Source of the DNA: Desulfovibrio sp.
GTDB taxonomy: Bacteria; Desulfobacterota; Desulfovibrionia; Desulfovibrionales; Desulfovibrionaceae
Direction of reading: 5' to 3'
Assembly: GCA_031287575.1 (NCBI GenBank)
Contig: JAITSV010000057.1
Coordinates: 1-59,314, forward strand
DNA: 59,314 nt
Part shown: positions 29,620 through 38,493 of the stretch, one piece after another
Layout: the number at the start of each line of letters is the position of its first letter
How positions within the stretch are numbered: position 1 is the stretch's first letter
The notes under the pieces: generated by a model
The model's input: the letters and a program-made list of their open reading frames with translations, nothing else
The model's database searches: none
Told to the model about the DNA's origin: nothing
Position numbers and translations under genes: made by a program

Positions 29620-30807
29620 CTACACCACGGCATCCAGCAACAGGTTGTCTCTATGGATAACCTCGGGATAGTGCGCGTCACCCAGGATGGCCGCCACCTC
29701 GTGGCGCTTGTGCCCCATGATGCGCCGCAGTTCCGCCGCCGCGTAGTTGGAAAGCCCCACCCCGATGACCGTGCCGTCCTGCGCGGCCACGCGCACCAGC
29801 GCGCCGGAGCCGAAGCCCCCCTCCACCCCGCACACCCCGCCGGGCAGCAGGCTTTTGCCACCTTGCAGCAGGGCGCGGGCCGCGCCCTCGTCCACGGTGA
29901 CGGTGCCTGCCGGGTCTGACTGGTAGGCCAGCCAGTACTTGCGGCGCGAAACGGTGCGCGCGTCGGCGCGCACCCAGGTGCCGATGGCCTCTCCCGCGAA
30001 GGCGCGGGCCAGCACGTCGGGCTCGCGCCCCGGCACGATGAGCGTGGGCACGCCGATCTGCGCGGCGCGCCGCGCGGACAGCAGCTTGGAATACATGCCG
30101 CCGGTGCCTACGGATGTCTTGCCGCCGCATATCCCGTTCAGGTCCAGCCCGTGCACGTCGTCGATGCAGTCCATGACGCAGGCGTCGGGGTTGTCCTGCG
30201 GATTTTCGGCAAACACGCCGCCCGCAGAGGTCAGGTTCACGAACAGGTCGGCTTCCACGATGTTCAGCAACAGGCTGGCCAGGCAGTCGTTGTCGCCGAA
30301 CTTCAGGTCGTGCACGGCCACGGTGTCGTTCTCGTTGACCACGGGGATGGCCCCCCAGTCGAGCAGCGCGGCAAAGGTGTTGCGGGCGTTGAGAAAGCGG
30401 TTGCGACTCTTCAGGTCGTCGCGGGTCAGCAGCACCTGAGCCGATATGCGCCCGCGCCGGGCAAAGGCTTCATCATAATGATGCATCAGGCGGCTCTGCC
30501 CGATGGCCGATGCCGCCTGCCGGTGGGGCATGCCCGCGATCTCGCAGCAGCTGCGCAGCACGCCGCGCCCCGCCGCCACCGCGCCGGAAGACACCAGCAC
30601 CACGCGCCGCCCGCCTTCCTGCACGGCGGAAAGCTGGCCCGCCAGCGATTCCACCATGGCAAGGTCCAGCCCCTCGCCATTGGTCAGCACGGCGCTGCCC
30701 ACCTTGACCACGACGCAGCGCGCATCCGCCAGCGCCTTGCGCCGCTCGGACTGCCAGTGGCCCGCCGTGTCCCCCTGATCCCGCTTTGCCTCGTTCCGTC
30801 CGGACAT
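29620..30807 (-). CDS. proB: Glutamate 5-kinase
   Basis: Catalyses the first step of proline synthesis, gamma-phosphorylation of glutamate. The 395-residue protein has the amino-acid-kinase domain (VVVKVGSAVL, VSSGAVAAGRGVL, VVNENDTVAV, FGDNDCLASL, GTGGMYSKLLSARRA) followed by a C-terminal PUA domain (from about residue 300; GAARALLQGGKSLLPGGV). The start MSGRNEAKRDQ has GGAG about 9 bases upstream and adds a short charged N-terminal extension of ~20 residues. It follows obgE with a 47-base gap on the same strand, an arrangement common in many bacteria. Confidence 0.96.
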   Translation of the reverse strand: MSGRNEAKRDQGDTAGHWQSERRKALADARCVVVKVGSAVLTNGEGLDLAMVESLAGQLSAVQEGGRRVVLVSSGAVAAGRGVLRSCCEIAGMPHRQAASAIGQSRLMHHYDEAFARRGRISAQVLLTRDDLKSRNRFLNARNTFAALLDWGAIPVVNENDTVAVHDLKFGDNDCLASLLLNIVEADLFVNLTSAGGVFAENPQDNPDACVMDCIDDVHGLDLNGICGGKTSVGTGGMYSKLLSARRAAQIGVPTLIVPGREPDVLARAFAGEAIGTWVRADARTVSRRKYWLAYQSDPAGTVTVDEGAARALLQGGKSLLPGGVCGVEGGFGSGALVRVAAQDGTVIGVGLSNYAAAELRRIMGHKRHEVAAILGDAHYPEVIHRDNLLLDAVV

Positions 30808-30854
30808 GCCGTCGCTCCGTTGGGATGCGGGCGCGCCGCCAGCTTGCGCCGGGC

Positions 30855-31961
30855 CTAATCGCGCACCCAGATCACCTCGATGTCGCTTTCTTCCTCGTCG
30901 AATTGCTCGGTCTCGCGCAGGCGCACCAGGGCCTCGTGGTTGGCCAGTTCGTCGCGCATGCGCCACATCTCGGCCACCACGTCCTCCACTCCCTCGCCGG
31001 TCAGCGCGGACATGAAGTGCACGGTGCGGCCATCGGCGGCGGCGCGTTCACGCAGGGCCTGCACAGCTTCGGGGTCGCGCAGGTCTATCTTGTTGACCAC
31101 CTGCAACTGCACCCGCTGGCCAAGGTCCGCGTCAAAGCGCACCAGTTCCTCGTTGATGAGGTCGAATCCGCTCCACGGGCCGTCGGGGCTGTCCAGCGAC
31201 ACGTCTTCCACGCTCAGGATGTGCACCAGGAACCGGGTGCGCTCCACGTGCTTCAGGAAGCGGTGGCCAAGGCCCTGCCCCGCGTGCGCCCCCTCGATGA
31301 GGCCGGGAATGTCCGCGATGACCAGCCGCTGTTCGGGATCGACCTCGTCGATCATCACGCCCAGGTTGGGGATCAGCGTGGTGAACGGATAGGCCGCGAT
31401 CTTGGGTCGCGCCGCCGACACCTTGGAGATGAAGGTGGACTTGCCCGCGTTGGGCAGGCCCAGCAGGCCCGCGTCGGCCAGGATCTTCAGTTCCAGGCGC
31501 AGCGAGCGCACCTCTCCCGTCTCGCCCTTCTGGGCAAAGCGCGGGGCGCGGTTGGTGGACGACTTGAAGTGCTCGTTGCCCTTGCCGCCCCGCCCGCCCT
31601 GCGCCACCACGAACACGGTGTCCGGGTCGGAAAGGTCGCACAGCAGGGTTTCGCCGTCCTCGGTCACCTCGTAGATCTGGGTGCCCACGGGCAATTCCAC
31701 CGTCAGGTCGTCGCCCTTGCGGCCATGGCACTGGCTGCCCATGCCGCCCTGCCCGTTCTGCGCCTCGTAGGTGCGTTGCAGGCGGAAGTCGTAGAGCGAC
31801 AGCAGCCGGTTGGAGGCGCGCAGGATGACGCTGCCGCCGTCGCCGCCGTCGCCCCCGTCGGGGCCGCCGCGCGGCACGAACTTTTCGCGGCGGAAAGAAA
31901 CGCAGCCGTTGCCGCCGTTGCCCGCGCGAACCGTAATGGTGGCTTCGTCGACGAAGCGCAT
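30855..31961 (-). CDS. obgE: GTPase Obg/CgtA
   Basis: A 368-residue essential GTPase acting in 50S assembly and stress signalling. The glycine-rich Obg fold (1-158; GGNGCVSFRREKFVPRGGPDGG) is followed by a G domain with GLPNAGKST (P-loop), the switch I threonine in FTTLIPNLG, DIPGLIEGAHAGQGLG and NKID. The C-terminus is short and acidic (FDEEESDIEVIWVRD) without a TGS/OCT domain. The start MRFVDEATI has AAGGCAGG upstream. Gene order rplU-rpmA-obgE-proB is the classic cluster. A strong terminator lies between rpmA and obgE, so obgE may have its own promoter in the 362-bp gap. Confidence 0.97.
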   Translation of the reverse strand: MRFVDEATITVRAGNGGNGCVSFRREKFVPRGGPDGGDGGDGGSVILRASNRLLSLYDFRLQRTYEAQNGQGGMGSQCHGRKGDDLTVELPVGTQIYEVTEDGETLLCDLSDPDTVFVVAQGGRGGKGNEHFKSSTNRAPRFAQKGETGEVRSLRLELKILADAGLLGLPNAGKSTFISKVSAARPKIAAYPFTTLIPNLGVMIDEVDPEQRLVIADIPGLIEGAHAGQGLGHRFLKHVERTRFLVHILSVEDVSLDSPDGPWSGFDLINEELVRFDADLGQRVQLQVVNKIDLRDPEAVQALRERAAADGRTVHFMSALTGEGVEDVVAEMWRMRDELANHEALVRLRETEQFDEEESDIEVIWVRD

Positions 31962-32247
31962 GATGATGCCTGCCTTGAAAACTGTGGATATGCGATGGAT
32001 GCGGCGCGCGGGATGTCCGCAACGCCGGGCGAAGCCGGAAGTGCCGGTCTGCCGGAATGCCCGGAGATGCTCGTACCCCGGCACTGCGACCGCAACCGGC
32101 GCGGAAAGCGCCACGGTCGCCCAAACATCCGACGGGAGGGCCGGTTCCGGGGGCCCCATGTGCCCCGTGCGCCCGTAGCGCCTGCGCGCGCCTGTCGTAC
32201 AAGCCTGCCTGCCCCGTGCACTACACGAGCGCGCACGACGGAGCAAA

Positions 32248-32286
32248 TACGAAAGGGGCGGAAGAACGCTACGCGACTTCCGCCCC
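32248..32286 (-). terminator. Terminator of the rplU-rpmA operon
   Basis: Perfect 10-bp stem ggggcggaag / cttccgcccc (32255-32264, 32277-32286), minus-strand tail CTTTCGTATTTG, 38 bases after the rpmA stop. The spacer from here to the obgE start (31962-32247) has no other feature I can support. Confidence 0.85.
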
Positions 32287-32323
32287 GGAAATGCAAGCCG
32301 TGGACGTGTATGTGCGGCCGGGC

Positions 32324-32593
32324 CTACGCCTGGGCGGGCACCACGTGCACGCGGGTCTGGACCTTCTTCTTGCGGGTGTACTTTTCGTACTTCACGGTAC
32401 CCTCGACCGTGGCGAACAGGGTGTAGTCCCTGCCCATGCCCACGTTGTCGCCGGGGTGCACGCGAGTGCCCAGCTGACGGACCAGGATGTTGCCGGCCAG
32501 AACCCGCTCGCCGCCGAAGCGCTTCACGCCGCGGCGTTGTCCGGCGCTGTCGCGACCGTTACGGGAACTGCCGCCTGCTTTCTTATGTGCCAT
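32324..32593 (-). CDS. rpmA: 50S ribosomal protein L27
   Basis: An 89-residue structural protein of the large subunit next to the peptidyl-transferase centre. It begins [16 protein letters not shown], the conserved N-terminus that reaches the P site; there is no cleavable Firmicutes-type extension. Conserved [47 protein letters not shown] precedes the ATG. It lies 18 bases after rplU. Confidence 0.98.
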   Translation of the reverse strand: MAHKKAGGSSRNGRDSAGQRRGVKRFGGERVLAGNILVRQLGTRVHPGDNVGMGRDYTLFATVEGTVKYEKYTRKKKVQTRVHVVPAQA

Positions 32594-32611
32594 GACGTGT
32601 TCTCCTTGGCG

Positions 32612-32920
32612 CTAGGCCTGGATGGCCTTGATCTTCAGGGCCGTGAAGTCCTGACGGTGGCCCTGCTTCTTGCGGGAGTCGTTGCGGCGCCACTTCTTGA
32701 ACACGATGAGCTTTTCGCCGCGACCGTGTTCGACCACCTCTGCGGTGACCTTCGCGCCTTCCACATAGGGAGCGCCGACGGAAAACGCGCCGCCGCCCAG
32801 CATCAGAACCTTATCGATGACAATTTCGCTGCCGGCTTCGGCCACGAGCTTCTCGACGAAGATCTTGGCGCCTTCTTCGACGCGGAACTGTTTGCCACCC
32901 GTTTCGATAATCGCGTACAT
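32612..32920 (-). CDS. rplU: 50S ribosomal protein L21
   Basis: A 102-residue ribosomal protein, MYAIIETGGKQFRVEEGAKIFVEKL at the N-terminus and the KKWRRNDSRKKQGHRQDFTALKI C-terminal rRNA-binding region. GGAGG lies before the ATG. First gene of the rplU-rpmA operon, with a promoter 30-57 bases upstream. Confidence 0.98.
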   Translation of the reverse strand: MYAIIETGGKQFRVEEGAKIFVEKLVAEAGSEIVIDKVLMLGGGAFSVGAPYVEGAKVTAEVVEHGRGEKLIVFKKWRRNDSRKKQGHRQDFTALKIKAIQA

Positions 32921-32949
32921 TAGTATCCTCCATGACGAGAGAGGGCTGA

Positions 32950-32977
32950 CTTATCCTCATTCGGGGCAGGAAGTCAA
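32950..32977 (-). promoter_or_regulatory. Sigma-70 promoter of rplU-rpmA
   Basis: Minus strand: TTGACT (-35), 16 bases, GATAAG (-10). The predicted start is about 23 bases before the rplU ATG, leaving a leader too short for an L21-type leader structure. Confidence 0.55.
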
Positions 32978-33311
32978 CCCCGGATTGCCACCCTGCGCGG
33001 CCGTGCCCCGGAAATGTTCGTAAAATTCCATCCGGGCGGCCACCAGCGGGCCGCATCCGTGCGCCAACGCGGGCCTTTTGGCCGGTCCACGCTCCCCGGC
33101 ATGCGGGGCCGATGTCGATAGCACACGCCCACCCGCCCCGCAAGGTCGGGATTTCCCCCCGCCAGCAACGGGCACCGCGCCGCGCCCGCGTTAGAATTCC
33201 CCCTTTCTTCAACGATATCACGCGCCGGCAATCACTCACCGCCAGGCACGGCCAAGCCCCGCGAAATTTCTAACAGACGCTCCATGGTTCCGGGGGTATA
33301 TCCCTTCTCGA

Positions 33312-33451
33312 GTGTGTCTCGTCTCGCGTCCGGGGGGAACCCCGCACCAAGGCCCTCCCCCAAGGCTGTTCCCCCCGGACCACCAAAAAATGCGAGCACA
33401 CCCCAGCGCCCTTGCCACAAAGGGCGCCCAAACGGCGAAAGCCGTTTTTTT
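33312..33451 (+). ncRNA. Candidate structured RNA / leader ending in a strong terminator, upstream of rfbA
   Basis: On the plus strand a nested stem forms: gtgtg (33312-33316) with cacac (33397-33401), ctcgcg with tgcgag, and a perfect 12-bp pair tccggggggaac / gttccccccgga (33329-33340, 33368-33379). Thirty bases on comes an excellent intrinsic terminator: aacggc-gaaa-gccgtt (33431-33446) followed by T5. No plus-strand gene lies upstream that would need this terminator. It could be a small RNA or the leader of rfbA 238 bases further on. I could not match it to 6S, SRP, tmRNA or RNase P RNA. Confidence 0.4.
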
Positions 33452-33688
33452 GTTGCCCGAGCACAGACGCGCGCATCGCCCCGCCATGTCCTATCTCCGC
33501 CAGCTTGCCAGATCGCCAGCCCGGCAGTTCGGCAGTTCGGCAGCCTAGCACAACCGCACAGCCGCACGGACGACATCCCTGCTCGTCCCAGCCGACCTCG
33601 CCGCGCACCCCCCTTCCCTTCCCGCCCCGTCCCGGCTACCATGCCACACTGCCGTGCCCAGCACGGCATCATCACCAGAGAGGTCGGC

Positions 33689-34567
33689 ATGAAAGGCATC
33701 ATTCTCGCCGGGGGGTCCGGCACGCGGCTCTATCCCATCACCATGGGCGTCTCCAAGCAGCTCATGCCGGTGTACGACAAGCCCATGATCTACTATCCGC
33801 TGTCGGTGCTGATGCTGGCGGGCATCCGCGAGATATGCATCATCACCACCCCGGCGGACCAGCCGCGCTTTCGCGAACTGCTGGGCGACGGCGCCCAACT
33901 GGGCCTTTCGTTCACCTACATCGAACAGCCCCGCCCCGAAGGGCTGGCCCAGGCCTTTCTGCTGACGCGCGACTTTCTGGCCGGGGAACCCAGTTGCCTG
34001 ATCCTCGGCGACAACCTGTTCTACGGAGACCGGCTGCCCTCGCTGCTGCGGCAGTGCGCCCGGCTGGAGCATGGCGGCGTCGTGTTCGGCTACAAGGTGC
34101 GCGACCCGGAACGCTACGGCGTGGTGGAGTTCGATACGGCGTGCAAGGTCATCAGCATCGAGGAAAAACCCGCCGCGCCCAAATCGCGCTTTGCCGTCAC
34201 CGGCCTCTATTTCTACGACGGGCGCGCGCCGGAACTGGCCGCCCGGCTCACCCCTTCGCCGCGCGGCGAACTGGAAATCACCGACCTGAACAACCTGTAC
34301 CTGCGCGAGGGCAGCCTGTCGGTGGAATTCCTGGGGCGCGGGGTGGCCTGGCTGGATACCGGTACCTTCGAATCGCTGCATCAGGCTGCCTCGTTCGTGC
34401 GGGCCGTGCAGGACCGGCAGGGGCTGAAAATCGCCTGCATCGAGGAAATCGCCTGGCGCAAGGGCTACATCGACGACGACGCCCTGCGTGCCCTGGCCGC
34501 CCCCATGCTGAAGAACGACTATGGCCGCTACCTGATGGACATCATGGAGGACCGCCTGCGGGTGTGA
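33689..34567 (+). CDS. rfbA: Glucose-1-phosphate thymidylyltransferase
   Basis: RfbA/RmlA makes dTDP-glucose from glucose-1-phosphate and dTTP, the first step towards dTDP-rhamnose for surface polysaccharide. The 292-residue protein starts [16 protein letters not shown] (nucleotide-binding loop), with [47 protein letters not shown] and [21 protein letters not shown] precedes the ATG. It stands alone: no rfbB, rfbC or rfbD is adjacent, so the rest of the pathway must be elsewhere. Confidence 0.96.
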   Translation: MKGIILAGGSGTRLYPITMGVSKQLMPVYDKPMIYYPLSVLMLAGIREICIITTPADQPRFRELLGDGAQLGLSFTYIEQPRPEGLAQAFLLTRDFLAGEPSCLILGDNLFYGDRLPSLLRQCARLEHGGVVFGYKVRDPERYGVVEFDTACKVISIEEKPAAPKSRFAVTGLYFYDGRAPELAARLTPSPRGELEITDLNNLYLREGSLSVEFLGRGVAWLDTGTFESLHQAASFVRAVQDRQGLKIACIEEIAWRKGYIDDDALRALAAPMLKNDYGRYLMDIMEDRLRV

Positions 34568-34923
34568 CGGGGCGGAAGCGGATCTGGCAGAAGCAGGCCG
34601 GAATGAAGCAGACGTGGCGGGCGTGGGCAGGGCAGAAGCGGGCCGGACGGGCCGGACTGGCAGGACTGGCCGGACTGGCAGGACGGGCGCGAGGCAGACA
34701 CCGCCCGCCCCGTGGCACGGCAACGTGGCTGCCCGGCCAGACCTTGCCCCCCTGATCCAGCGGGCACCGGGACCCGCGCACGCAAAAGGACCGCCCTTGC
34801 GGACGGCCCCTGCGAAAAACTGGCGATGCGCGCGCTGGCGCACCGGTACCCCCGCGTCGCCCCGGCGAGGGAAGCGGCACGGCGTTGAAGAAACCCGGCG
34901 GGCAAGCCCGTCCGTGATCCCTT
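34568..34923. repeat. Spacer with five 9-bp tandem repeats
   Basis: 356 bp between convergent genes, no gene seen. At 34641-34685 there are five tandem 9-mers of the form ggcSggacK (ggccggacg, ggccggact, ggcaggact, ggccggact, ggcaggacg). A weak GC-rich hairpin with a CCTTTTGCG minus-strand tail near 34783-34805 may end the small leftward gene. Confidence 0.55.
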
Positions 34924-35064
34924 CTAATGATGCATGTGGTCGCCCTTGCCGATACGGTAGAAGGCGGTGGCCACGATGACGCAGAAGTAGATGGCGATCA
35001 GGCTGACGCCCAGGAAACCCTGCGGGCTCGAATGCATCGCATTCTGAATCAGTTCGTTCAGCAT
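34924..35064 (-). CDS. 46-residue single-span membrane protein
   Basis: A very short gene with a strong AAGGAG ribosome-binding site 9 bases before its ATG. The product MLNELIQNAMHSSPQGFLGV... has one hydrophobic helix (about 17-35; FLGVSLIAIYFCVIVATAF) and ends in a histidine-rich, basic tail (YRIGKGDHMHH). The size, the single helix and the terminal histidines suggest a small subunit or regulator of a membrane complex, but no partner is adjacent. Family not recognised. Confidence 0.7.
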   Translation of the reverse strand: MLNELIQNAMHSSPQGFLGVSLIAIYFCVIVATAFYRIGKGDHMHH

Positions 35065-35462
35065 GTCCGGACTCCTTGTGCGGCCCGGCAGCGGCACGCG
35101 ACCGTACAAGACGGTCGCCACACACCGGGCGGGGATTGACGTGAACACTCCAGGTCCGCAGATTACTTGCCGCTTTTCCGGCAAATGTCAAGTGCATCGT
35201 GAATTCCCGCACAAGTAACGCACACCTCAAACCCTGCGCGCACTTGCCTAGCGCGCCGTCCCGCTGTACATGGCCCGGCCCGGCCCCGGTCGGAATGGCA
35301 CCGGGCATGGGCAGCCCCGAACGGGGCGTGCCCCTCGGCAGGTGCCGTCCCGCCCTTTCCAAGTGGTGCAAATGCCATGAACGGGCCAGACGGGCCGAAA
35401 CGACACTGCGCGCACGCGCGGCCACCCCGGCCGCCGCATCCATAACATTTTCTGGAGACATC
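35065..35462. other. Divergent spacer, no feature identified
   Basis: 398 bp between the divergent small membrane-protein gene and rlmD. It must contain promoters for both; I could not place either with confidence. Confidence 0.4.
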
Positions 35463-36911
35463 ATGTCCGATACCACCCTCCGCCCCGGCGACCTTCTGGA
35501 ACTGACCGTGGACGGCCTTGCAGCCGGTGGCCGCGCCGTGTGCCGCCACGAGGGCCGCGTCGTGTTCGTGGCGGGCGGCTTGCCCGGCCAGCGCGTGCGC
35601 GCCAGGCTGACCACGGTGAAGCGCCGCTTTGCCGAGGCCACGCTGGACGTCGTCATCGAGCCGTCACCCGTCCAGTGTACCCCGTTCTGCGCTCACTTCG
35701 GCGAGTGCGGCGGCTGCGCCTGGCAGGACCTGCCCTACGCCGAGCAACTGCGCTGGAAGGAGCGTTTCGTGGTGGACGCGCTGGGGCGCATCGGCGGTCT
35801 GCGCGACGCCAACGTGCTGCCCATCCTGGCCTCCCCCGCCGAGCGCGGCTTTCGCAACAAGATGGAATTCGCCTTCAGCCAGGACCGTGACGGCCAACTG
35901 CACATGGGCCTGCGCCGCCGTGCCTCGCGCGCGGTGGTGGACATCACGGAATGTCACCTGCAGACGCCGCTCACGGTGCGCATCGTCGAGGCGGTGCGCG
36001 ACCTCGCGCGCGAAAGCGGCCTGCCCGGCTGGGACGACGGCAGGCAGGACGGCTTCTGGCGCTTTCTGGTGGTGCGCGAGCCGGAACTGGGGCGGGATGC
36101 CGCATCCGGCACCCCGGCGGAAGGCGAGGGGCAGGACACTCCGGGCCGCCAGTGCCCCCAGTGCATGATCCAGTGCATCACCGGGCGGCACCCCGGCGCG
36201 GCCCAGGCCGTGTCGCGCCTGGCCGAGGCATTGCGCGCCCGCTTTCCGGAAGTGACCGGCGTGGTGCATTCGCTGCGCCTGGACCCGGAGCAGATCGCCT
36301 ACGGCGAACGGGTGCTGGCCGTGGACGGCGAGGCCGTGCTGACCGAGCGCCTGGGCGGCAACGACCTGCTGCTGGGTCCCGATTCGTTCTTCCAGACCAA
36401 CACCGCCGCCGCCAGCCTGCTGTACGACGAGGCGCGCCGCATGGCCGCCGCCGGGCCGGACGACACGGTGTGGGACCTGTATTCCGGCGTGGGGGCCATC
36501 GCCCTGCACCTGGCCCGCGCCGCCGGGGCGGTACGCGGCTTCGAGATCACGCCCGAGGCGGTCAACGACGCCCGCGCCAACGCCGCGCGCAACAACATCC
36601 TGAACTGTTCCTTCGTCTCCGGCGACGTGCGCGCCAGCCTGCGCCGCGAGCGGCCCGGCGAGGGCGTGTCGCCGCGCATCGTGGTCATGGACCCGCCCCG
36701 CGCGGGCCTGCACGAGGACGTGGTGGAGGCCGTGGCCACCCACCAGCCGGAGCGCATCGTGTACGTTTCGTGCAATCCGGCCACCATGGCCCGCGACGTG
36801 GCCCTGTTCGCCGCGCGCGGGTATGCGCTGCAAGAGGCGCGTCCGGTCGATCTGTTCCCCCATTCGCCCCACGTGGAGTGCGTGGCCCTGCTGATCCGCG
36901 CGGGGGAATAG
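35463..36911 (+). CDS. rlmD: 23S rRNA (uracil-1939-C5)-methyltransferase
   Basis: A 482-residue SAM-dependent methyltransferase of the RumA/TrmA family. N-terminal TRAM domain (1-65), then the 4Fe-4S site C72, C76, C82, C85 (CTPFC..ECGGCAWQDL), a central domain, and a Rossmann MTase with DLYSGVGAIALHLA, MDPPRAGL and the catalytic cysteine in YVSCNPATMARD, with the general-base Glu in HVECVALL. A Cys-containing insertion (QCPQCMIQCITG, about residue 235) is longer than in E. coli RumA. RumA and its paralogues RlmC/TrmA are hard to tell apart by eye. GGAG precedes the ATG; a strong terminator follows. Confidence 0.9.
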   Translation: MSDTTLRPGDLLELTVDGLAAGGRAVCRHEGRVVFVAGGLPGQRVRARLTTVKRRFAEATLDVVIEPSPVQCTPFCAHFGECGGCAWQDLPYAEQLRWKERFVVDALGRIGGLRDANVLPILASPAERGFRNKMEFAFSQDRDGQLHMGLRRRASRAVVDITECHLQTPLTVRIVEAVRDLARESGLPGWDDGRQDGFWRFLVVREPELGRDAASGTPAEGEGQDTPGRQCPQCMIQCITGRHPGAAQAVSRLAEALRARFPEVTGVVHSLRLDPEQIAYGERVLAVDGEAVLTERLGGNDLLLGPDSFFQTNTAAASLLYDEARRMAAAGPDDTVWDLYSGVGAIALHLARAAGAVRGFEITPEAVNDARANAARNNILNCSFVSGDVRASLRRERPGEGVSPRIVVMDPPRAGLHEDVVEAVATHQPERIVYVSCNPATMARDVALFAARGYALQEARPVDLFPHSPHVECVALLIRAGE

Positions 36912-36961
36912 GCGAGAACTAGGCAAGAACGCTCCATTCGCAGTCGCCCCCCCGAAAACAA

Positions 36962-36998
36962 GCCCGCCGCATGGTGCTGACCATGCGGCGGGCGTTTT
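36962..36998 (+). terminator. Bidirectional terminator between rlmD and the cytochrome gene
   Basis: Perfect 14-bp stem gcccgccgcatggt / accatgcggcgggc (36962-36975, 36980-36993) with a 4-base loop. GTTTTC follows on the plus strand and TTGTTTTCG on the minus strand, so it can serve both convergent genes. Confidence 0.9.
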
Positions 36999-37023
36999 CG
37001 TTCCCTGCGGCGGCAAATGAAGC

Positions 37024-37644
37024 CTAATGGGCGCCGCCATGCAGCAACGGCTTGAAATTGAAGCTGCGCACCCGCTGCTCGTTGTGGCAGACCACGCAGC
37101 CCTCCATGGTGGGCTTGTCGATGAGCGCAACGTCGCCCCCCGAATCCACGTGGGCGGAACCGGGGCCGTGACAGACCTCGCACCCGGCGTCGGCCAGATG
37201 GGGGGTGGATTCGAAGCTGACGAACCCGCCCGGCTTGCCGTAGCCGGTGGTGTGGCAGGCATAGCAGCCCTGCACTTCTTCCTTGCTCAGCTTGGAGGCC
37301 ATGACCTTCACGCTGTCGGCGGACTTGGATTTCTTGGCGTACTTGCGGAAGGTGGCATGCTGGTCGGCGTGGCAGGGGGCGCAGGCGTCGGTGCCCACGT
37401 AGCTGCGCGCTTCGGCGGCCCGGGCCGTGGAGGGCAGCGGCCCGGCGATGGGCAGCACCAGCAGCGCGGCCAGCAAGACCGCCGCGAGGGGCATGTGCAG
37501 AGCCGGGGGCAAAGCCGGACGCAGGACCAGGAACCGGCCAGAAACCGGGACTGAAGCCGGGGCGGAAGGCAGGGAGGAAGGCAGGAGCGAGGGCTGGGTG
37601 GAATCAGGGCGGCGGCACACAACGGCAGGCACGGTCAGGCGCAT
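37024..37644 (-). CDS. Periplasmic tetraheme c-type cytochrome
   Basis: A 206-residue precursor. The hydrophobic core MPLAAVLLAALLVLPIAGPL ending ..ARAAEA is a signal peptide, here with a long N-region if the ATG at 37644 is used (GGGGGAT upstream); an internal ATG at 37494 would give a conventional signal of ~30 residues. The mature part has four CXXCH sites in order: CAPCH, CYACH, CEVCH, CVVCH, with extra His residues for bis-His ligation. Spacing resembles cytochrome c554-type domains more than the cytochrome c3 fold. It probably carries electrons in the periplasm; no partner oxidoreductase is adjacent. Confidence 0.9.
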   Translation of the reverse strand: MRLTVPAVVCRRPDSTQPSLLPSSLPSAPASVPVSGRFLVLRPALPPALHMPLAAVLLAALLVLPIAGPLPSTARAAEARSYVGTDACAPCHADQHATFRKYAKKSKSADSVKVMASKLSKEEVQGCYACHTTGYGKPGGFVSFESTPHLADAGCEVCHGPGSAHVDSGGDVALIDKPTMEGCVVCHNEQRVRSFNFKPLLHGGAH

Positions 37645-37871
37645 GGCATCCCCCCAATGGCAGGTCCGGCGGTTTGACGTGGTGGCGGGCACGGCGCCGC
37701 GTGACGCGCCGTGGCGCATTGGTACCGCGTTACAATCGAACAGTCCAGCCTTCATGAATATTTCCGCGTGCCTTCCGGTCACGTGTTTTCAGGCCGCACG
37801 TTTTCGGACCGCAAACCCCAACCGGAACCCGCGGTGCCACTCCGCCGCCCCTCCTGCGGCTCCATCCGACA

Positions 37872-38333
37872 CTATGCGTGGCGCGAGGCGGTCATCCTGT
37901 CCGGCACCAGCCGGAAAAATGCCGTGCGGCCCACCGCCTCTTCATTCACCGGGGCATCGGGGGCCTGCACGGCGGACAACAGGGCGCGCACCGCCACGGA
38001 CACCTCGGCGGGATCGTGCAGTTCCTCGGGCCGCCCCCAGGCCAGCACGCTGAGGAAGCGCATGGAGAACTTGCACCCCGTGCCGTCCTCCGGCCTGACC
38101 ACCTCGGCGTAGGGCACGAACGAGCAACAGACCGTTCCGCCGCGCCGCAGCAGTTCCACCTTGTGCCCCTTGCGCGAGGAATGGAAATAGATGGCCCCGT
38201 CCGCAACCCCGAACGACAGGGGCACCGCGTACGGCTCCGCGCCGTCGCACAGCGCCATGGTCATCCACGGGCTGGCGGACACCCCCGCCCATATCTCCGC
38301 CGCGTCGGTCACTTCCCTGTCCTTGTGCCGCAT
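37872..38333 (-). CDS. Pyridoxamine 5'-phosphate oxidase-like FMN-binding split-barrel protein
   Basis: A 153-residue flavoprotein-fold protein of the NimA/PNPOx-like type. Recognisable are PWMTMALCDGAEPYAVPLSFGVADGAIYFHSSRKGHKVELLRRGGTVCCSF and the following beta strands; these small proteins bind FMN or F420-like cofactors and often reduce nitro compounds or act in haem or stress metabolism. No exact substrate can be given. GGAGG lies before the ATG. It is divergent from the ATPase operon across a 235-bp regulatory spacer. The 227-bp gap downstream of it holds nothing I recognise. Confidence 0.85.
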   Translation of the reverse strand: MRHKDREVTDAAEIWAGVSASPWMTMALCDGAEPYAVPLSFGVADGAIYFHSSRKGHKVELLRRGGTVCCSFVPYAEVVRPEDGTGCKFSMRFLSVLAWGRPEELHDPAEVSVAVRALLSAVQAPDAPVNEEAVGRTAFFRLVPDRMTASRHA

Positions 38334-38421
38334 GGTACCTCCGGTGTGGGCGCGGCCCGGAACGGACCGCCGCACGCAGTTGAATTGTTCAGGCAATCAG
38401 CAAACATGTCCGGCACTTCGG

Positions 38422-38439
38422 TGGGGAATTTTTTCACGA
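38422..38439. promoter_or_regulatory. Rex-operator-like site 1
   Basis: TGGGGAA-N4-TTCACGA matches 11 of the 14 non-spacer bases of the Rex consensus TTGTGAA-N4-TTCACAA. It lies upstream of the candidate atp promoter, roughly 60 bases before the predicted start. Confidence 0.4.
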
Positions 38440-38455
38440 ACTCCGCCCCGCCGCG

Positions 38456-38484
38456 TTGACGCCCACCATCGGCTGTGGTAGACA
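38456..38484 (+). promoter_or_regulatory. Candidate promoter of the atp-rex unit
   Basis: TTGACG (-35), 17 bases, TAGACA (-10); predicted start near 38491, about 78 bases before the first gene. The -10 is weak. A Rex-like site overlaps the predicted start. Confidence 0.4.
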
Positions 38485-38493
38485 CGTGCCGAC

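Noticed and set aside
33312..33451. 6S, SRP, tmRNA or RNase P RNA identity for the structured element
   Set aside because: Searched by eye for their conserved loops (for example the SRP AGCAGCCAAGG loop); none present, so left as an unclassified candidate.
33545..35656. 703-codon leftward open frame across rfbA
   Set aside because: Antisense shadow spanning rfbA and its spacers; low-complexity.
37494..37644. Shorter start for the tetraheme cytochrome at 37494
   Set aside because: Would give a standard signal peptide but has no ribosome-binding sequence; kept as an alternative, not as the main call.
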